The notes below the pieces were generated by a model. It was not told the origin of the DNA and did not search any database. It was given only the letters and a program-made list of their open reading frames with translations. Positions 1 to 11,893 of a stretch of 64,000 nucleotides of DNA are shown here, one piece after another; the first letter of the stretch is position 1, and every line of letters begins with the position of its first letter. The position numbers were made by a program, and so were the translations under genes. Source of the DNA: Antitrichia curtipendula (lineage: Eukaryota > Streptophyta > Bryopsida > Hypnales > Leucodontaceae); contig OX579638.1 in NCBI GenBank assembly GCA_951230915.1, positions 15,890,696-15,954,695 on the forward strand. The letters are read 5' to 3'.

Positions 1-3000
1 CTCATGCTCCATGGCGGTCCTTGGTTCGGTGGAATTTTTCCCAAGCTCACCACTTATTTTAGGAAATTTGTACACTCGTGCGGTCTAAACCCCTTCTTTC
101 CCTTCCTCCTTTCATTTCTTTCTCCTTCTCTTCTTCTAAACTAGCACTATTCCACCTAAGCTTTTAATGGGTGTCTTACAACTATAGACTCTAACTCCGA
201 GGAGGTTTAATGTCCCTCCTACCCTCTTACGCAATTTATCTTTGTGTCATCCTAATCTACCTTCTAATGGCCACTACGAATTCTCAAGATCTCCTTCTCT
301 AAATCTCCCTAATCCTAAGCCTATGTCACTATTGATTGTCTCTCTCACCTCTTCTCCTATTTCACCCCATTCCCCTCTAATCCTTCCCCATTGTGTGTAG
401 AGTGGATTTGCTGTTGGTGAGGTGACACTTTCTTGTATGCAGGTACGGTGGTGCTACGCTCATTTCTTCCTCCTCCCTTTTGAATTTTGGTGTCCGTATT
501 TTTTCCCCAGTACTTTGTGGCCCTAGTTTTAGTTTTTTAGAGCCTAAACCCAGAAATCTCGTAAATACCCAACAACCCCCCAAGGCCATACTCACTCCCT
601 AGCTGAATCCACTCCCCAACTGATCCCAACTTCCCCGAATGACTGAGCCCTCTCCCTGGCTAAAATCGACTCCCCGGTTGATCCCGACTTCCCCAAATGA
701 CTGAGCCCCCCCATGGACTGTCCCGACTCCCCCCGGATGACTGGACTGATTGCCCTGAACTGAACCCGACTACCCCAGGCTGGACTGAGCTGGAGGGTTT
801 GAAGCCCGGATTTTGATTTTCCTTCTCTCTAAGGGCTGGTTCTATTGGCTAATTCTAATGGGCTGATCCTAATAGCTGATTCTAATGGGCTGGTCCTAAT
901 GGGCTATTTTCTAATGGGCTGGTTTCTAATGGGCTGGTCCTAACAACTGATTTTTCTAACAAGCTGGTTCTAATGGGCTGATTCTAATAACCTACATATC
1001 TTGGAAGCTAAACTCTGGAGGTTTTCACAAAGGTCTTGGAAACTAGACTTTGGAATAGAACACCGAGGAGGGTCAAAGCTTCACCGCTAAGTTGGATTTA
1101 ACACCAACTTTAGAACTTGTGGCCCCCCAGGGGTTCAAAGCTCCGCCGCCTAACCCTTTAACACACACTCTTGAACTTCAACTTGGTTCACAAGTTCAAA
1201 GCTTCGCCGTTCCCAAGGGGGGTCTATACGCGGAGAGAGACTGTAGAAGAGGGAGAAAACAAGAATTTCCTTGTAAGACAACTATACATAGGGTCAAGGC
1301 TTCGCCGTCTATAGGGGTCCCACACCCAGTGAATACAACTTTCAACAAAGGTTAGTTCCCAAATGGGGTCACTCTAAACACAAGAATGCTCTCAAGGGTT
1401 AGTTCCACGTAATATGCATGGGTTGGTATAATAAACGTTAGTTAAGGCACTCAAAGATCTACACTAAAGGCCCTCCAAAGCGGCATCACCAAGGTACGGT
1501 GGGGGATATCTTTAGGATTAGCACAATCAAATCAAGAATACTTGACAAAAAGAACCCGTTAGTCCAAACGATCAAGAAGAGAAAGAGCCAAATGACACAC
1601 ACAACAAGGTAGAAGGACTCCACAAGAACTTCAAAGCTCGAACTTTAACAACAATGGAGTTCAAAAAAGAGCTCAAAAAACACCATAGAGGTTTCTTGGC
1701 TAAATGCCAAAATCCCCCAACATAAGTTGGACCCACGAATCCAAAACAAGATTTGGGGGTCCTCTAGAGAGAAAAATGAGGACCTTAAATAGGTTTCCAA
1801 GGCCTCACCCTTCCCTCAAGAGTTCTAAGGTAAACTTATCAACTTGGATTTTCATCCTCATCTTCAAAGATTTTCATCCTAATCCTAAAAAACTATTTTT
1901 ACCTATCTACGCTGGACCAACCTCCTAACTTTTGGAGATTAACTCCAATCGTCAAACGGATTGCGCCGTTGGCTCCAGATCACCGTATTTAGTCCAAAAG
2001 CCCTACATCCCCCATATCGAGGCCAAAAACCCATCGTAGGCTAATTTAGTTTAAAAACCAAATCTTGGTAAAATCCTAGATCTTGGGGGTCTCCTATTTT
2101 GAAAAATGTAAATAGCCTAGGGTCTCCGGTAGGTGTGAGAGAGTCGGAAAGGACTCTTGGTTGACTTCGTTTCGCCATCGTATGGTCTCGGGATGCCGGT
2201 CAATGCGGCGGGGACCCCGCCACGTGATTAATTCCCGAGGAATCTCGCCGTTTTGGGTACTTGCCGCTATTGGAATGTTGTGAAACTTCACGGAGCGCAT
2301 TATTAACATAAAACAAGCTAGTCTAATTTTTAGTGAGATTTTCTTGTAACCTGGGTAATTTCCATGAAATTCCCGTTGGAGGTTAAAGGGTTGACCACCT
2401 GGAAAAGATTCTTCTGCAAGTCGGAAGATGACGGGATTTTTCACGTGACCTCTCAGGGAGTCACATGAAGGATGTGTAGGTGCGTTTCCGTACCTGGCAC
2501 GATTGGTCAGTGGAGATGAAACTGGCCATCTCCTTGAATTAGCGACGGTGCGAGAATCTTTTGCAAATAGAGGAATCTTGGCGAATCGATTTCGTCGTTG
2601 GACTCTTGGCATGGGATTTACCCTAGGACACCATCTTCGGGTTGTAGATTCCTCCACAGGCCCGATCTTGCGTAAGTGGCTCCTGCATGCTAACAATCGA
2701 GGTTTGGGAATTCTAAACCTAACTCTAGGATCCGACCTAGTAGCCTCGTTGTGGATCCCTCGGACCGACTTAGCCATGAATTGCCACATTCATGGTGGGA
2801 TTTAGCCCTTTTGGGGCTATGTGACTCAAATCCTCCAAATCTAACCGGTTCATATCTTTCTATCTATTTTTAGGCCAGGTTTGGTGAGATTCTAAGTCTA
2901 AACACAAATCTAGACCAAATACTATAATGGATATGTCACAACCTTATTTTGGTTCTATACTCTTTTTATGGCTTTTTGTATATTTTTCTTAACTTTAAAT

Positions 3001-3056
3001 TGCAAATTTCCAAAAAAATAATTCTACGAGTCCCAAGTGACAAATTGGGAGCTCAC
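1..3056 (+). repeat. Solo-LTR-like repeat, copy 1 (5' part outside window)
   Basis: This stretch is a diverged direct copy of about 39805-42871. The two share long blocks, including the closing block that ends GACAAATTGGGAGCTCAC at 3056 and 42871, the stretch around the tandem TCAAAGCTTCGCCG motifs, and the AT-rich tail with TGGTTCTATACTC. The complete copy downstream has TG...CA ends and a 5-bp target duplication, so this copy is read as the 3' part of the same LTR, with its first roughly 830 bases lying before the window. No primer binding site, gag or pol follows the right end. Instead a decayed Harbinger element starts, so it is probably a solo LTR. Two internal low-complexity zones (about 600-790 and 835-990) have expanded differently from the other copy. 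A 231-codon minus-strand reading frame at 2094-2789 is only partly kept in the other copy and is not called a gene. Confidence 0.75.
600..990. repeat. Tandem low-complexity repeats inside LTR copy 1
   Basis: Two tandem zones are visible. At 600-790 a C-rich unit of about 70 bases recurs, built on ACTCCCC...GATCCCGACTTCCCC..AATGACTGAGCCC. At 835-990 a short unit of 13-18 bases built on GGGCTGATTCTAAT recurs about ten times. The matching place in LTR copy 2 carries different tandem sequence, so the region is a replication-slippage hotspot within the LTR. Confidence 0.75.
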
Positions 3057-3451
3057 CCCCCCCTCACGTGGAAGCAACTTGCAAGTGCTCACAATATGTC
3101 GTTGCAGCATAGTCATAAGTTTTGCTTGTTGTTGCCTTTGCTTCATTGCAAACTATGTTGGCTTCAAAAAAATTCCCCACTATGGTATGTTCTTCCATTG
3201 ACAGAGAAAGTAGGCTTAGCGCGTCATTGCAAGTAATATTTTTGCGTATAGGAGGTAAAAGCCTGGCAATTAAGTTTCCACTTGTTATACTTTGTTGCAT
3301 CCCACTTGAAGAGACTACTAAAACAGCCACTACCATAGGCTGGATTTTTCTGTGTCTTTGGTTGTCTTTAAATTTCTTTGATGTACTAGTGACACACGTT
3401 TACCTTGTGCGTACAGGCCCACAGAGTTGTCGCGTTGCTACGAATATAGAC

Positions 3452-5113
3452 ATGTTTAAAGACTTGATGGATGTATTATCTCTAACATCCATTATGTTGT
3501 TGATGCTCTTCAACACTCATCACGTAGCTGAATTTGAGAATTGGAAGTCTTCTTCATAAGACTTGGATGCAGCTATTCATGCAATGTTCCATCATTTTTG
3601 TCTTTGTAGCACCTTGGCTGCAATTGATGAGGACTTGGGTTTCATGATGAAACCAAGGTCCACCACATTTTTTTCCAGATTTTATATGCAGAAGTACGAC
3701 GACAATAGGTGAATCCAAATATTTTGCCTATTTAAACGCTTGGTTTTCACTCTCACTTAGCTCCTATCACCCATCATGAAGAAAAGAGACACAAAATATC
3801 AATTGGCAACATCTCAAACTTCAGGAAGGACAATTTTTTAACAGATATTGTACTGATTCAGTGGCTTCATACCTGCGTACTATAATCGTACATATTACGT
3901 CTATTTGGATACACTGAATCAGTGCCAAAACAATGAATATCAATAACGTATGATTCTAGTACTATTATCAGTATAATTTAGGTGCATTTTGGATATCACA
4001 TTTGTATAATTAAAGTACATTAATCGTACGCTTTTGGAAAACTTTTTAATGACACTGATTCAGTGCGTCTAAATACAAGTAATATGTACGATTATAGTAC
4101 GCAGGTATGAAGCCACTGAATCAGTACGATCATCGTACGCAAGTATGCAGCCTCCAAGTTTGAGATGAATACTCATGACAATGCGCATAGCTTGCACATT
4201 GTTCAAACTAAGTTACAGTGCTAACCTGCTGATTTGTAGTGAATTATTTGTTATTGGGTAGAGCACTATATCAATAATGTTGTGACAAGTGGTACATGCT
4301 ATAAACATTGCTCTTTGTGGAGGAAATTTGTTGGCTTTCTGGAGAAGCAATTGAAAGCGTTGCAAATGATTTCTAACACCTTTGTGGGCTTCCTTTAGGG
4401 CTTTCTGACATTCTAAGTGCTATCGATGGCACACACTTTGCCATAGGAAAGCCTTGATTGGATGCGGTTGACTACTAGTACTTTAAGTTTGGAGGATACA
4501 ACATCAATTGCCAAGTTGTCGTCAACAATTCTAAGCGTTTTCTTGACTTGTATGTGGGCATGCCAAGATCAAAAAATGACTTAAGAATGCTTTGCTGGTC
4601 TTCTTTGTTTCATTGTGGTCAACAAAGAACTTTGTGGGAGGGAACTCATTTGTTTCATGGTTTCTCACCATTCTTACTTGGCAATGCGGGTTACTTGCTG
4701 TTACCTTGGTTGATGGTGCCGCGCCGCCACATGGAGTGCTTGCAAGTTGTGGAGCAGCTCTTCAATTGGAAATTGAATAAAAGGTGCATTGCGGTAGGAA
4801 ATGCATTTGTCTTGCTCAAACTTTCTTTCCTTGAGTTGCAAGATAGATCTAATTTTCATGTTGCGTTTATCCCGATGTTGTCATGTGTTGTATTTTATTG
4901 CATAATGTATTGATAAATCAATCTCATGAAGACATAGAGTGTCTTCTTCAACTTGTAAGGATGGAGGGCCATAGTGAAATTCAAAACAAAGAGCCCACCG
5001 TCATTGAAAAAAACATCAACTTTGGCACTCCATTCCCTAAGATTGTCAAGGCACAACAAAAGAGGCGCAAGCTAGGAGTTCACTTGTCATTGCAAAGGAC
5101 CACTCCTTTGACT
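3452..5113 (+). pseudogene. PIF/Harbinger transposase relic (E1)
   Basis: Translation in shifting frames matches the E2 and E3 transposases nearly end to end. The N-terminal part starts at an ATG at 3452 and passes through KPRSTTFFSRF near 3650. The first catalytic block SAIDGTHFAIGKP lies near 4420. The second, YVGMPRSKNDLRML, lies at 4548-4590. The closing HLSLQR motif lies near 5090. The third acidic block reads VGNAF near 4795, where E2 and E3 have VENAF, so the catalytic glutamate is lost. Stops and frameshifts break the frame, and a 358-bp MITE (3810-4167) sits in the middle. In the family this protein is the DDE nuclease that cuts at the element ends. This copy cannot be functional. 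Confidence in the family is high and in the exact limits moderate. Confidence 0.85.
3810..4167. mobile_element. Foldback MITE inside the E1 transposase relic
   Basis: Outer ends CATCTCAAACTT and AAGTTTGAGATG are inverted copies of each other. Inside them, arms of about 75 bases at 3849-3925 and 4055-4128 are near-perfect inverted repeats. ACTGATTCAGTG or its complement occurs at both edges of each arm, so the structure is palindromic at several levels. Removing it restores the flow between the KRDTKYQ-like and LHIVQ-like parts of the transposase relic, showing that it is a later insertion. No coding capacity. The target duplication is not clear. Confidence 0.8.
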
Positions 5114-7022
5114 TGCGCTAGTATGACCCTCTATCAATTATACTGTCTTTTCTTCTTATTTTTTTCCCTCCCTCCTGGCCATTGCTTCTCTTAGACAATT
5201 CAAGAATGGCCTTGTAGTTTCCATTTTAGATGGGTAGAGCCTTATGGCCTTCCAACATTATCTGCTCATTTTTGCTTTATACACATTGTACAGCGGTATG
5301 GGAGCAACCCAATTGTTGTGCCTCTTTCTTTAAGTTTGGACCAAGCATATGTATTGCAACTGGGACTATGCGTTTGCATGTCTACTTACTAACCTTTATA
5401 TTTATATCTGAATAGAGAAATGCGTGACCAATTGTGTCATTTGTATGTTGAGTGTCATCATGGTTGAAGGTGTCTTCTGACAGTGCAGCTCCATGAGCTA
5501 TTTGATTGTCACTCTATTTTGTGCTCATCCTACATCTGTTTCTATCAGACTTTTCACATGTATGCAATTGTGCGTTACGTGTTCATAAGAAATTACTACA
5601 ATCAATGCTTTGAGTTGTGTTTCTTCATAATTCAAGAAATGATTTGTTTCTTAGGGATTGATGAAACTATGCATGGCTTTGTGTGCATATTTGTCAACCA
5701 TCTTACCGCCAATCCATCACTGCTGCAATTTTATTCCACCATAAGGAAATAATATCTGAGGAGCTAGCCTCCATTTTTTTTCCCTCTTGACTTAGTCACT
5801 GTCACTTAGGTTCTTGAATAATTGCTACATCGTAAGAGGCTTAACAGGCACATGCCGTGGTTGAAAATGAAGGTTTTTTTTGTCTGCATTCTTCAAAACT
5901 ACAACAGCAACATGCCACCCGTATAGCAACAAAAATAAAGCGGTTGGACGTTTAGCATTCTTCCTCAATTATTACATCGCTACAAGTGGTTCGTTGTGCT
6001 ATAGAAGCGGTGGACCTTTGAGCAATGTGAAGGCACAACGGCTAGACATTTAGCATTCCTCCTCAATGTATACATCACTGCAAGTAATTTGTCCTACTAT
6101 AAAAGCAATGGACCTCTAAAAAATGTGAAGGCATACTAGTTAGATGTTTGGCATTCCTCCTCAATGTGTACATTGTTGCAAGTGGTTCGTCATGCTATAG
6201 AAGTGGTGGACCTTTGAGCAATGTAAAGGCACAACAACTGCTCATACGTGATTTGCAGATAGCAGCATATATGCTAGGCTTTGATTCAATCTAGCAACAT
6301 GTACATAGTAATTGGGACTTGGTTTTCCAAAAGAGTGTGCCTCAGAGGCTCAACAATTGAATTAGAGGTGTTCTTTCAATAAATGCCAGCAATGTAAATT
6401 TGAGTTTTACTTTTTTTGTATCTCTGAGTAAGTGACCACTGGTTGCTGAAGCAAATTGGGTGCCTTAGATATGGATCAAACTTTGAATTTGACAACTTGA
6501 TTTTCTTTCTTTTGTGTCTTTTTCAACATTCTTGCAGTTCTTCTTTAACTTCTTTGTGCAACATCTCATTACTAAACAATAGAGGCTTTGTATAATGACA
6601 AAAATAAGTGTCATGAGCGAAGATGGTTTCACGAACTGACAAATTCAATGTCCAACAAGTACATAAGTAGCAACACAGTCATTGTATATTTGTATTAGTG
6701 CGATTACTACGCATTAGCTTTTTATTTACTGGTGTAACAAGGGGGTTTACAAAGCAGAAGAACCCATTGCCGCTAGCTCTAGTAGACTTGCAGAAAGCGT
6801 TCAAACGACCAAAAATAAAGCAAGTTTGTACATATTGGAAGGGACACTATGAACTGTATAGACACATCGCGTCCAATCATTGGACCATGGACTTCTGATA
6901 TAGCCAAAAGTAAACTAACAACAATAGAATAAGGTCTCTTTACAAAATCAAATAGGGAATGGACTGCAATGCTAATTACAATTCACAAAGCTGGACTGAA
7001 AAATAGACAATCTTAGCTGGCC
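5114..7022. other. Non-coding interval of E1 between its two gene relics
   Basis: The interval lies between the convergent E1 gene relics. It is much longer than the matching intervals in E2 (about 0.7 kb) and E3 (about 0.6 kb), so it has probably gained insertions. The only internal structure I can define is the tandem repeat at 5942-6238. Short open frames here show no recognisable domain. Confidence 0.6.
5942..6238. repeat. Three imperfect tandem copies of a ~98-bp unit
   Basis: The unit runs from GTTGGACGTTTAGCATTC through CTCAAT..TACATC, CTATAGAAG and GGTGGACCTTTGAGCAATG to AAGGCACAAC. It recurs three times with about 80 percent similarity. No coding meaning is apparent. Confidence 0.8.
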
Positions 7023-8680
7023 CTAGCCGGGCAAAGTAGAGTCGAGGCCTTCGTGATGGGGAGGACAAGGACGGCCCATGGTGTCTAGCCGTGCATCCGC
7101 AATAACTTGGACAGGCTTGATGCTTGCTATAGACACACAATTTTGCATGTGCAAACCAGAACTAAAGATTGAAGCAAGTTGTGCAAGGCATTGCACAACT
7201 TTTGCTTGTTTTTCTATTGAGGATTTTGCATTGTTGTCAACAAGACAAGCACTTTTTAAAGACACCTACGGCATTCCCGTTGATACTCCATCTTCTTGGA
7301 AAAGAGTCAAAGTTGCACATCAATCTTCAACCTCTCTAATTTACAATTTGCAATAGAAGAAACCCGTGTTTTTCTTGACAAATTTTTTGTGACATTGTGT
7401 TGTATTTGATGTTACAGCTAACACCTTATGCTATGTCTAATGTCAATGTCTAAACTTACACGGGGTTCTTCTAGTGTTGCATCTGCCATCTTCTTCAATT
7501 GTCCAATTATAGCATCACTAATGGCATGTGTTGGCTCTGCAATCAGTGAATGGCCTGATATGCTTTTCCTTCTTATGCCAATACTACCTGGGCAATGTCA
7601 AAAAATAGCGTCAACAATGATAGAAGAACTCAGAATTTGAGGTGGAATGCACGATGGAATGGAGCCTTTGGCAGATGTGGATGGTGAAGCGCATTAGGGC
7701 GGCTGCAGTGCACCAAGGACAATTTTAGCTTTGCCACTATCCAGCGCTGCTGAGAACAACTACGTCGAGGTTGCCATGGCATTGCTTTCAACCAAGCCCA
7801 CATCAATGCTATTAATATCTTTTTCAACGTTAGCATTGCAATTCTTGTTATCAACATCGTTAGTATTAGTGAAAGGGGTCTTGTAGTTACTATCATCACT
7901 AGATAAAAGATTGCTCGTGTGCGGGGGGTTCACGGTTGGGCAGCTTGTACACTATAATAAAACATGGTAAGAAAAAACCGCACTCAAAATCGAGTGTGGT
8001 TTGTTTTGCCACGTTTTTGTGCAAGCCCACTACTTGCACAATCAACTTCTTTTGCAATTTTCGATTGCAATTTTTAGAATTTCAAGGTGTGTGATATATC
8101 ATTGAAAATATATTTCAAAGAACTTTTCAGCAATATATTACATGCCTCAAAACTCTAAAACTGCAGTCGGAAATTGCAAAAGAAATTCACTGTGCAAGTA
8201 GTGGGCGTGCACAAAAACGTGGCAAAACAAACCACACTCGATTTTGAGTGTGGTTTTTTTACCATGTTTTGTTATAGTGCCATATCAATCATGGATGTAG
8301 AGAAAAGCATCTTGAGAGAACAACCTCAAAAGACCCTCTGCCTTCTTCTCAACTGAAGTCATGTTCCAATAACAGAGCTCATTAGTATCACTTCAAGCAA
8401 GAAAATCCACTATTTGCTTATACTCTGGAATCAATTGATTCTACTTGCTCTTACAAGCTACATTGTTGCAATAGCAAGGTGACACTTAGGCACTCATAAC
8501 GTGTGCACTAATGTGTTGCTACTTACCAACATTGGGAGTCATCAAGTTGCGCCCATCAATGCAATTGTCCTCATCCATGAAAAGACTATGTTAGCTTCAA
8601 TGAGTGTGTGGATCTCCATTGCACTCCAATTAGGCCTTCTCTCTTTTTTCTAGCACTTCATGGGAGTCGTGGGATCAATG
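7023..8680 (-). pseudogene. Myb/SANT-like Harbinger partner protein relic (E1)
   Basis: Read on the minus strand from about 8650, the relic gives RRPNWSAMEIHTLIEAN, then ACKSK.NQLIPEYKQIVDFL (8410-8455), WNMTSVEKKAEGL (8310-8360) and YKTPFTNTNDVDN (7830-7890). It continues with RRKSISGHSLIAE (7540-7580), LERLKIDVQL (7320-7350) and NNAKSSIEKQAKVVQCLAQL (7185-7240). Each block has a clear counterpart, in the same order, in the E2 and E3 partner proteins. The N-terminal part is a Myb/SANT-like (trihelix-type) DNA-binding domain and the C-terminal part a charged helical segment. Stops, frameshifts and a 330-bp MITE at 7950-8279 break it. In the family this protein binds element ends and helps bring the transposase into the nucleus. 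Confidence 0.8.
7950..8279. mobile_element. Foldback MITE with ~110-bp arms
   Basis: The ends are CACTATAATAAAACATGG and its inverted partner. The arms 7950-8060 and 8169-8279 match over about 110 bases with only a few differences, leaving a loop of about 108 bases. Each arm also holds its own small palindrome around ACTCAAAATCGAGTGTGG. The element sits inside the E1 Myb-like relic, between its AEGL...YG part and its PPH...NYKTP part. A transcript would fold into one long hairpin. The target duplication is unclear. Confidence 0.85.
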
Positions 8681-9174
8681 CTACTAGAGGATTATGCAAT
8701 TTCAAGAATGGCGTGAGAAAGTCCGACAATATTGTATCGGTCGCTAGAAAGAGTTCATGCATAGTAATGCAACTGAGTAAATTTAGGTCAAGAAACAATT
8801 TGCTTTCATAAGTATTGTTCCTACTGAAAGTGCAACTACATGTAAAAAAAAGAACTGCACAGAGCAACAAAGTTTGGGGGAGGGAAAAATCAAGCATATT
8901 TGCATTATTGGTAGTTGTTGTTGTAGCCGGCGTTGATCTCAATGGCTGCCATTGGTTGCCTCCTATAAAATAAATTTCAACTTGCCTATTAGATCCTTGC
9001 GTTGAAGACCAGCATTCCAATATAGATTGATTAGAAAGATGTAAGGCCTAATTTGTTATCCAAAAGCAATTATAGTTAATTGTCAAGTTCACAAACTCAT
9101 ACAAAGATTAACAATTGTGTTTGTTGATGCGATAGCCCCAACATTTTGCTACTGAAGACAACTTTCCATGTTGC

Positions 9175-9914
9175 TAAGGGTGAATGCAAGAAAGACTAGT
9201 ACTATTTTTTGTCACACTTGACGTGTCGGACTTGTTATCGGCTATAACTTTTGAAGAATGAATCCAATTAACTTGAAATTTTTTTTGGAGATGGCTAACT
9301 TGATCTTGTTTAGATCCCTTGTTTTTCAAAAATATTTAAAAATCATTTTGTATTTAAATTTCACTTTAGCTAATTTGTCACACTTTGCAGTTTAGGGTTT
9401 TTTAGTACTGGGGAGAATCCAAACTTAATGATCTAGCTCTGAAATTTCTATGGTCAATTTCCATAGTAGGAAGTCATGTATCTACCAAAGGAAATTTAAA
9501 AATATTTTATTTTATGCCCTCCACATACGTGCAAACAGGGCTCCCTTGCGCGCGCAGTTCTGAACATTCAAAATTGTTTCAAGATCATTTTTTTGGTGAA
9601 ATGTCTTTCCTATAAAGTCCTCCCAAATGGACAATTTTTAGTTTCCTTAAAAATTCTTTTTCCTATTTTTTACAAATTAAAATGTGAAAGTACCTATTTT
9701 CATGAGATTTTGCACTTTTCCAGTTCTCCTACTTAGAGAATTTTTCTATGCTTTTCCTTCCTAGGGTAACTTCTTCTTAAAGGGTTTATACATTGAAAAT
9801 ATTTTTCAGATTTTTTTAAAATTATTTTTCTAATTATACAGTACTCCCAAAAAAAACATGAGTACTGTGGAAAACGCTATGCAAAGTGGACGGTCTTTCT
9901 TGCATTCACCCTTA
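9175..9914. mobile_element. TA-flanked MITE (AGGGTGAATGCAAGAAAG ends)
   Basis: TA-AGGGTGAATGCAAGAAAG at 9175 is matched by its exact inverse CTTTCTTGCATTCACCCT-TA ending at 9914. The 740-bp interior is AT-rich and non-coding. A TA dinucleotide at both outer edges fits a TA target duplication (Tc1/mariner-type or Stowaway-like). Confidence 0.8.
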
Positions 9915-10704
9915 TGCCGTATGAAATTCAAAGTATGCATATTTGATGTTCCCAGTAGAGTAAACCAACCATTTACATCACACACCCAAGAACCGGACAA
10001 CAATTGTTGCCAATTATTGCACACTAACCGCATGAGTACATTTTGTTTGTGAAGTGGTTTAGTTTTTTTTTATTGCACATTTTTAGTTTGGAGAACACAT
10101 TTCTAGAATCCTATTGTTTCCACCACCTTTTAAATCATTTAAAATGACAAAGCTGGTAGCATTTACAAATTATGCTCAAATATTGTATTTTCCACATGGA
10201 TTTTAGGTGCCTAAACAACAATGCCTAAGTTGGAGATTTTGTATAGATCTAAATAATTAATAGCTTACTTATTCTTGAATACATGTATTGCTAGCATTAT
10301 GACTAAGAATATAGTTAATACCTCAAAAAAAAGAATTTTGGAGGTTTTTAGTGGGACAGAGAGGGTACTAGAATGGATTTGAAAAGACTAAGGTTCTCTT
10401 GGCATGGTGATTTTTTGGAATTTTTGTGTTCTTTACATCTATAACCTCATTTTTGCAAGTCTAGTTTTGAACTACAGTCAATGCAATTTTGTCTTGGTCA
10501 ACCTTTTGACATACTTCCACATTTGTAATTTTAGAAAAATATGTGTTATAGTAATATCAAATTCAATTGATAGATAGGACAAGAACTTGATAAAGTATCT
10601 CCACAAATTAGGATGACTTTCATCCAAGCAACAACGAAAAAGAAAGAAGAATATGAATTCCTTTATCGTCCAAAAATTGGACATTGGAGTGCTCTAGTAT
10701 TACA
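9915..10704. other. AT-rich non-coding stretch
   Basis: No gene is seen. The only structure is an inverted-repeat arm at 10369-10436 whose partner lies at 11581-11644. The two arms bracket the TTAA-type element at 10705-11582. Confidence 0.5.
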
Positions 10705-11582
10705 CCCATACATGACTAAAGCCTTTTTTTTGCAAAAAAAACACTCAAAACTACCATTTCTATAGCAAAGAGTAAAAAAAATTGAATTTTTTTTTGCACA
10801 TCTAACCATAGGCTCTTATACCTAACTAGTATGAGAATGTGTGGAAAAAATTTCAGAATTTTTGACCGTAGTGATTGCAAGATATCTGTGTTTAAAGCAA
10901 AAAAAAGTTTTCTAGCACATTGAGGGACTAGATTTTTTGCACTACAAAGTTTTAAGCTTTAAATCTTTATAGTGGAGAATTGAGTTGAGAGTCTAGGGGA
11001 AAAAAAAAATTTAATTCATTTTCATTCTTCAAAAAATTGTTGAGTAGAAGTAGGTATTAGATAGAAGGAAAATCTAAAATATTAATATCTTTTAGATGGA
11101 ATAAAAATGCACTAATATCAAAAGTAAGATTGTTCTAGCAAGCAAACCAAACCATGGGGAGCTCTTTTTTTTGAAAAATTGCAAAATTTGCATTCAGAAA
11201 TGAACCCTACAAGTTATTTTTTTCAAGAAGATGCTCTAATTGCCCAAAAAACAAGATTGTCCATAACTTTTTCATAACAAATCCAAATGAAATGAATCAA
11301 AGCTTACTAGATAAACAAAAATATGATATATGAGAGAAAAAAAAATTAATTCAAATTTTGCAAATTTTTTTTTGTTGCCTGCTCTCCCTTGTTTTGAGCT
11401 TATTTGGGCATAACTTATGTTCCTAGGCACCTATTGAAAACGAAAATTATATTCCCACAAAACTAATCAATTTTTCTATCTTCAAAAAAAGTTCCAAAAA
11501 AACAAGACAAAAATTTAGCCCGTAGGTACATGTCTTAAATCTCATTTGTCCCCCAAAGGGACAATGGTCCTTTAGGGGTTAA
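10705..11582. mobile_element. TTAA-type MITE, subfamily like 50507-51416
   Basis: The right end is GGTCCTTTAGGGG-TTAA (11570-11582). The left end is eroded, but the bases following it (AAAAAACACTCAAAACTACC near 10740) match the start of the 50507 copy. Interior blocks such as GATTGTTCTAGCAAGCAAA, AATGAATCAAAGCTT and CCATAACTTTTTCAT are shared in order with 50507-51416. Non-coding. Confidence 0.7.
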
Positions 11583-11893
11583 AGAGCACAAAAATTTCAA
11601 AAAATCACCATGTTAAGAGAACTTCATTTCAAATCCATTCTAATAAGTTTAACTCAAAAAATGATGATGTTTTGTTTGTAATTGAATTTTGAAGGAATTT
11701 TAAATTTTCCTTTCAAAATTTATAAAAATATTGGTGATAGCATTGGTTAATCTAACCAAACGGATGAAATCTAAAATTCAAAATCTACAACTTTCATCTG
11801 TATATCAATTCCAAAATATTCTTCCAAATAGTACTTTACAATGATTTTTCCCAAATTGTCAATTTTGGAGAAGACTCTTGGACGTTTTAGGGG
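11583..11893. other. Fragment ending in TTTTAGGGG-TTAA
   Basis: The fragment ends at GACGTTTTAGGGG followed by TTAA at 11894-11897, which is a right end of the TTAA family. Its left end is not found. It begins with an inverted copy of 10369-10436, so it may be the remainder of an older element split by the 10705-11582 insertion. Confidence 0.45.

Larger units (their letters stand above)
3057..9174. mobile_element. Decayed PIF/Harbinger element E1 (limits approximate)
   Basis: This is an old copy of the same two-gene element as E2 and E3: transposase relic on the plus strand (3452 to about 5113) and Myb-like relic on the minus strand (7023 to about 8680), converging. The left side is bounded by the 3' end of LTR copy 1, which may have cut off the terminal repeat. 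I could not find the right terminal repeat. A 740-bp MITE begins at 9175, and some element sequence may continue beyond it. Two other MITEs (3810-4167 and 7950-8279) interrupt the two genes. Frameshifts and stops are frequent, so E1 is far older than E2 and E3. Confidence 0.7.

Noticed and set aside
2094..2789. A 231-codon minus-strand open frame in LTR copy 1.
   Set aside because: The same region in copy 2 keeps only a broken part of it. It has no recognisable domain and lies wholly within LTR sequence.
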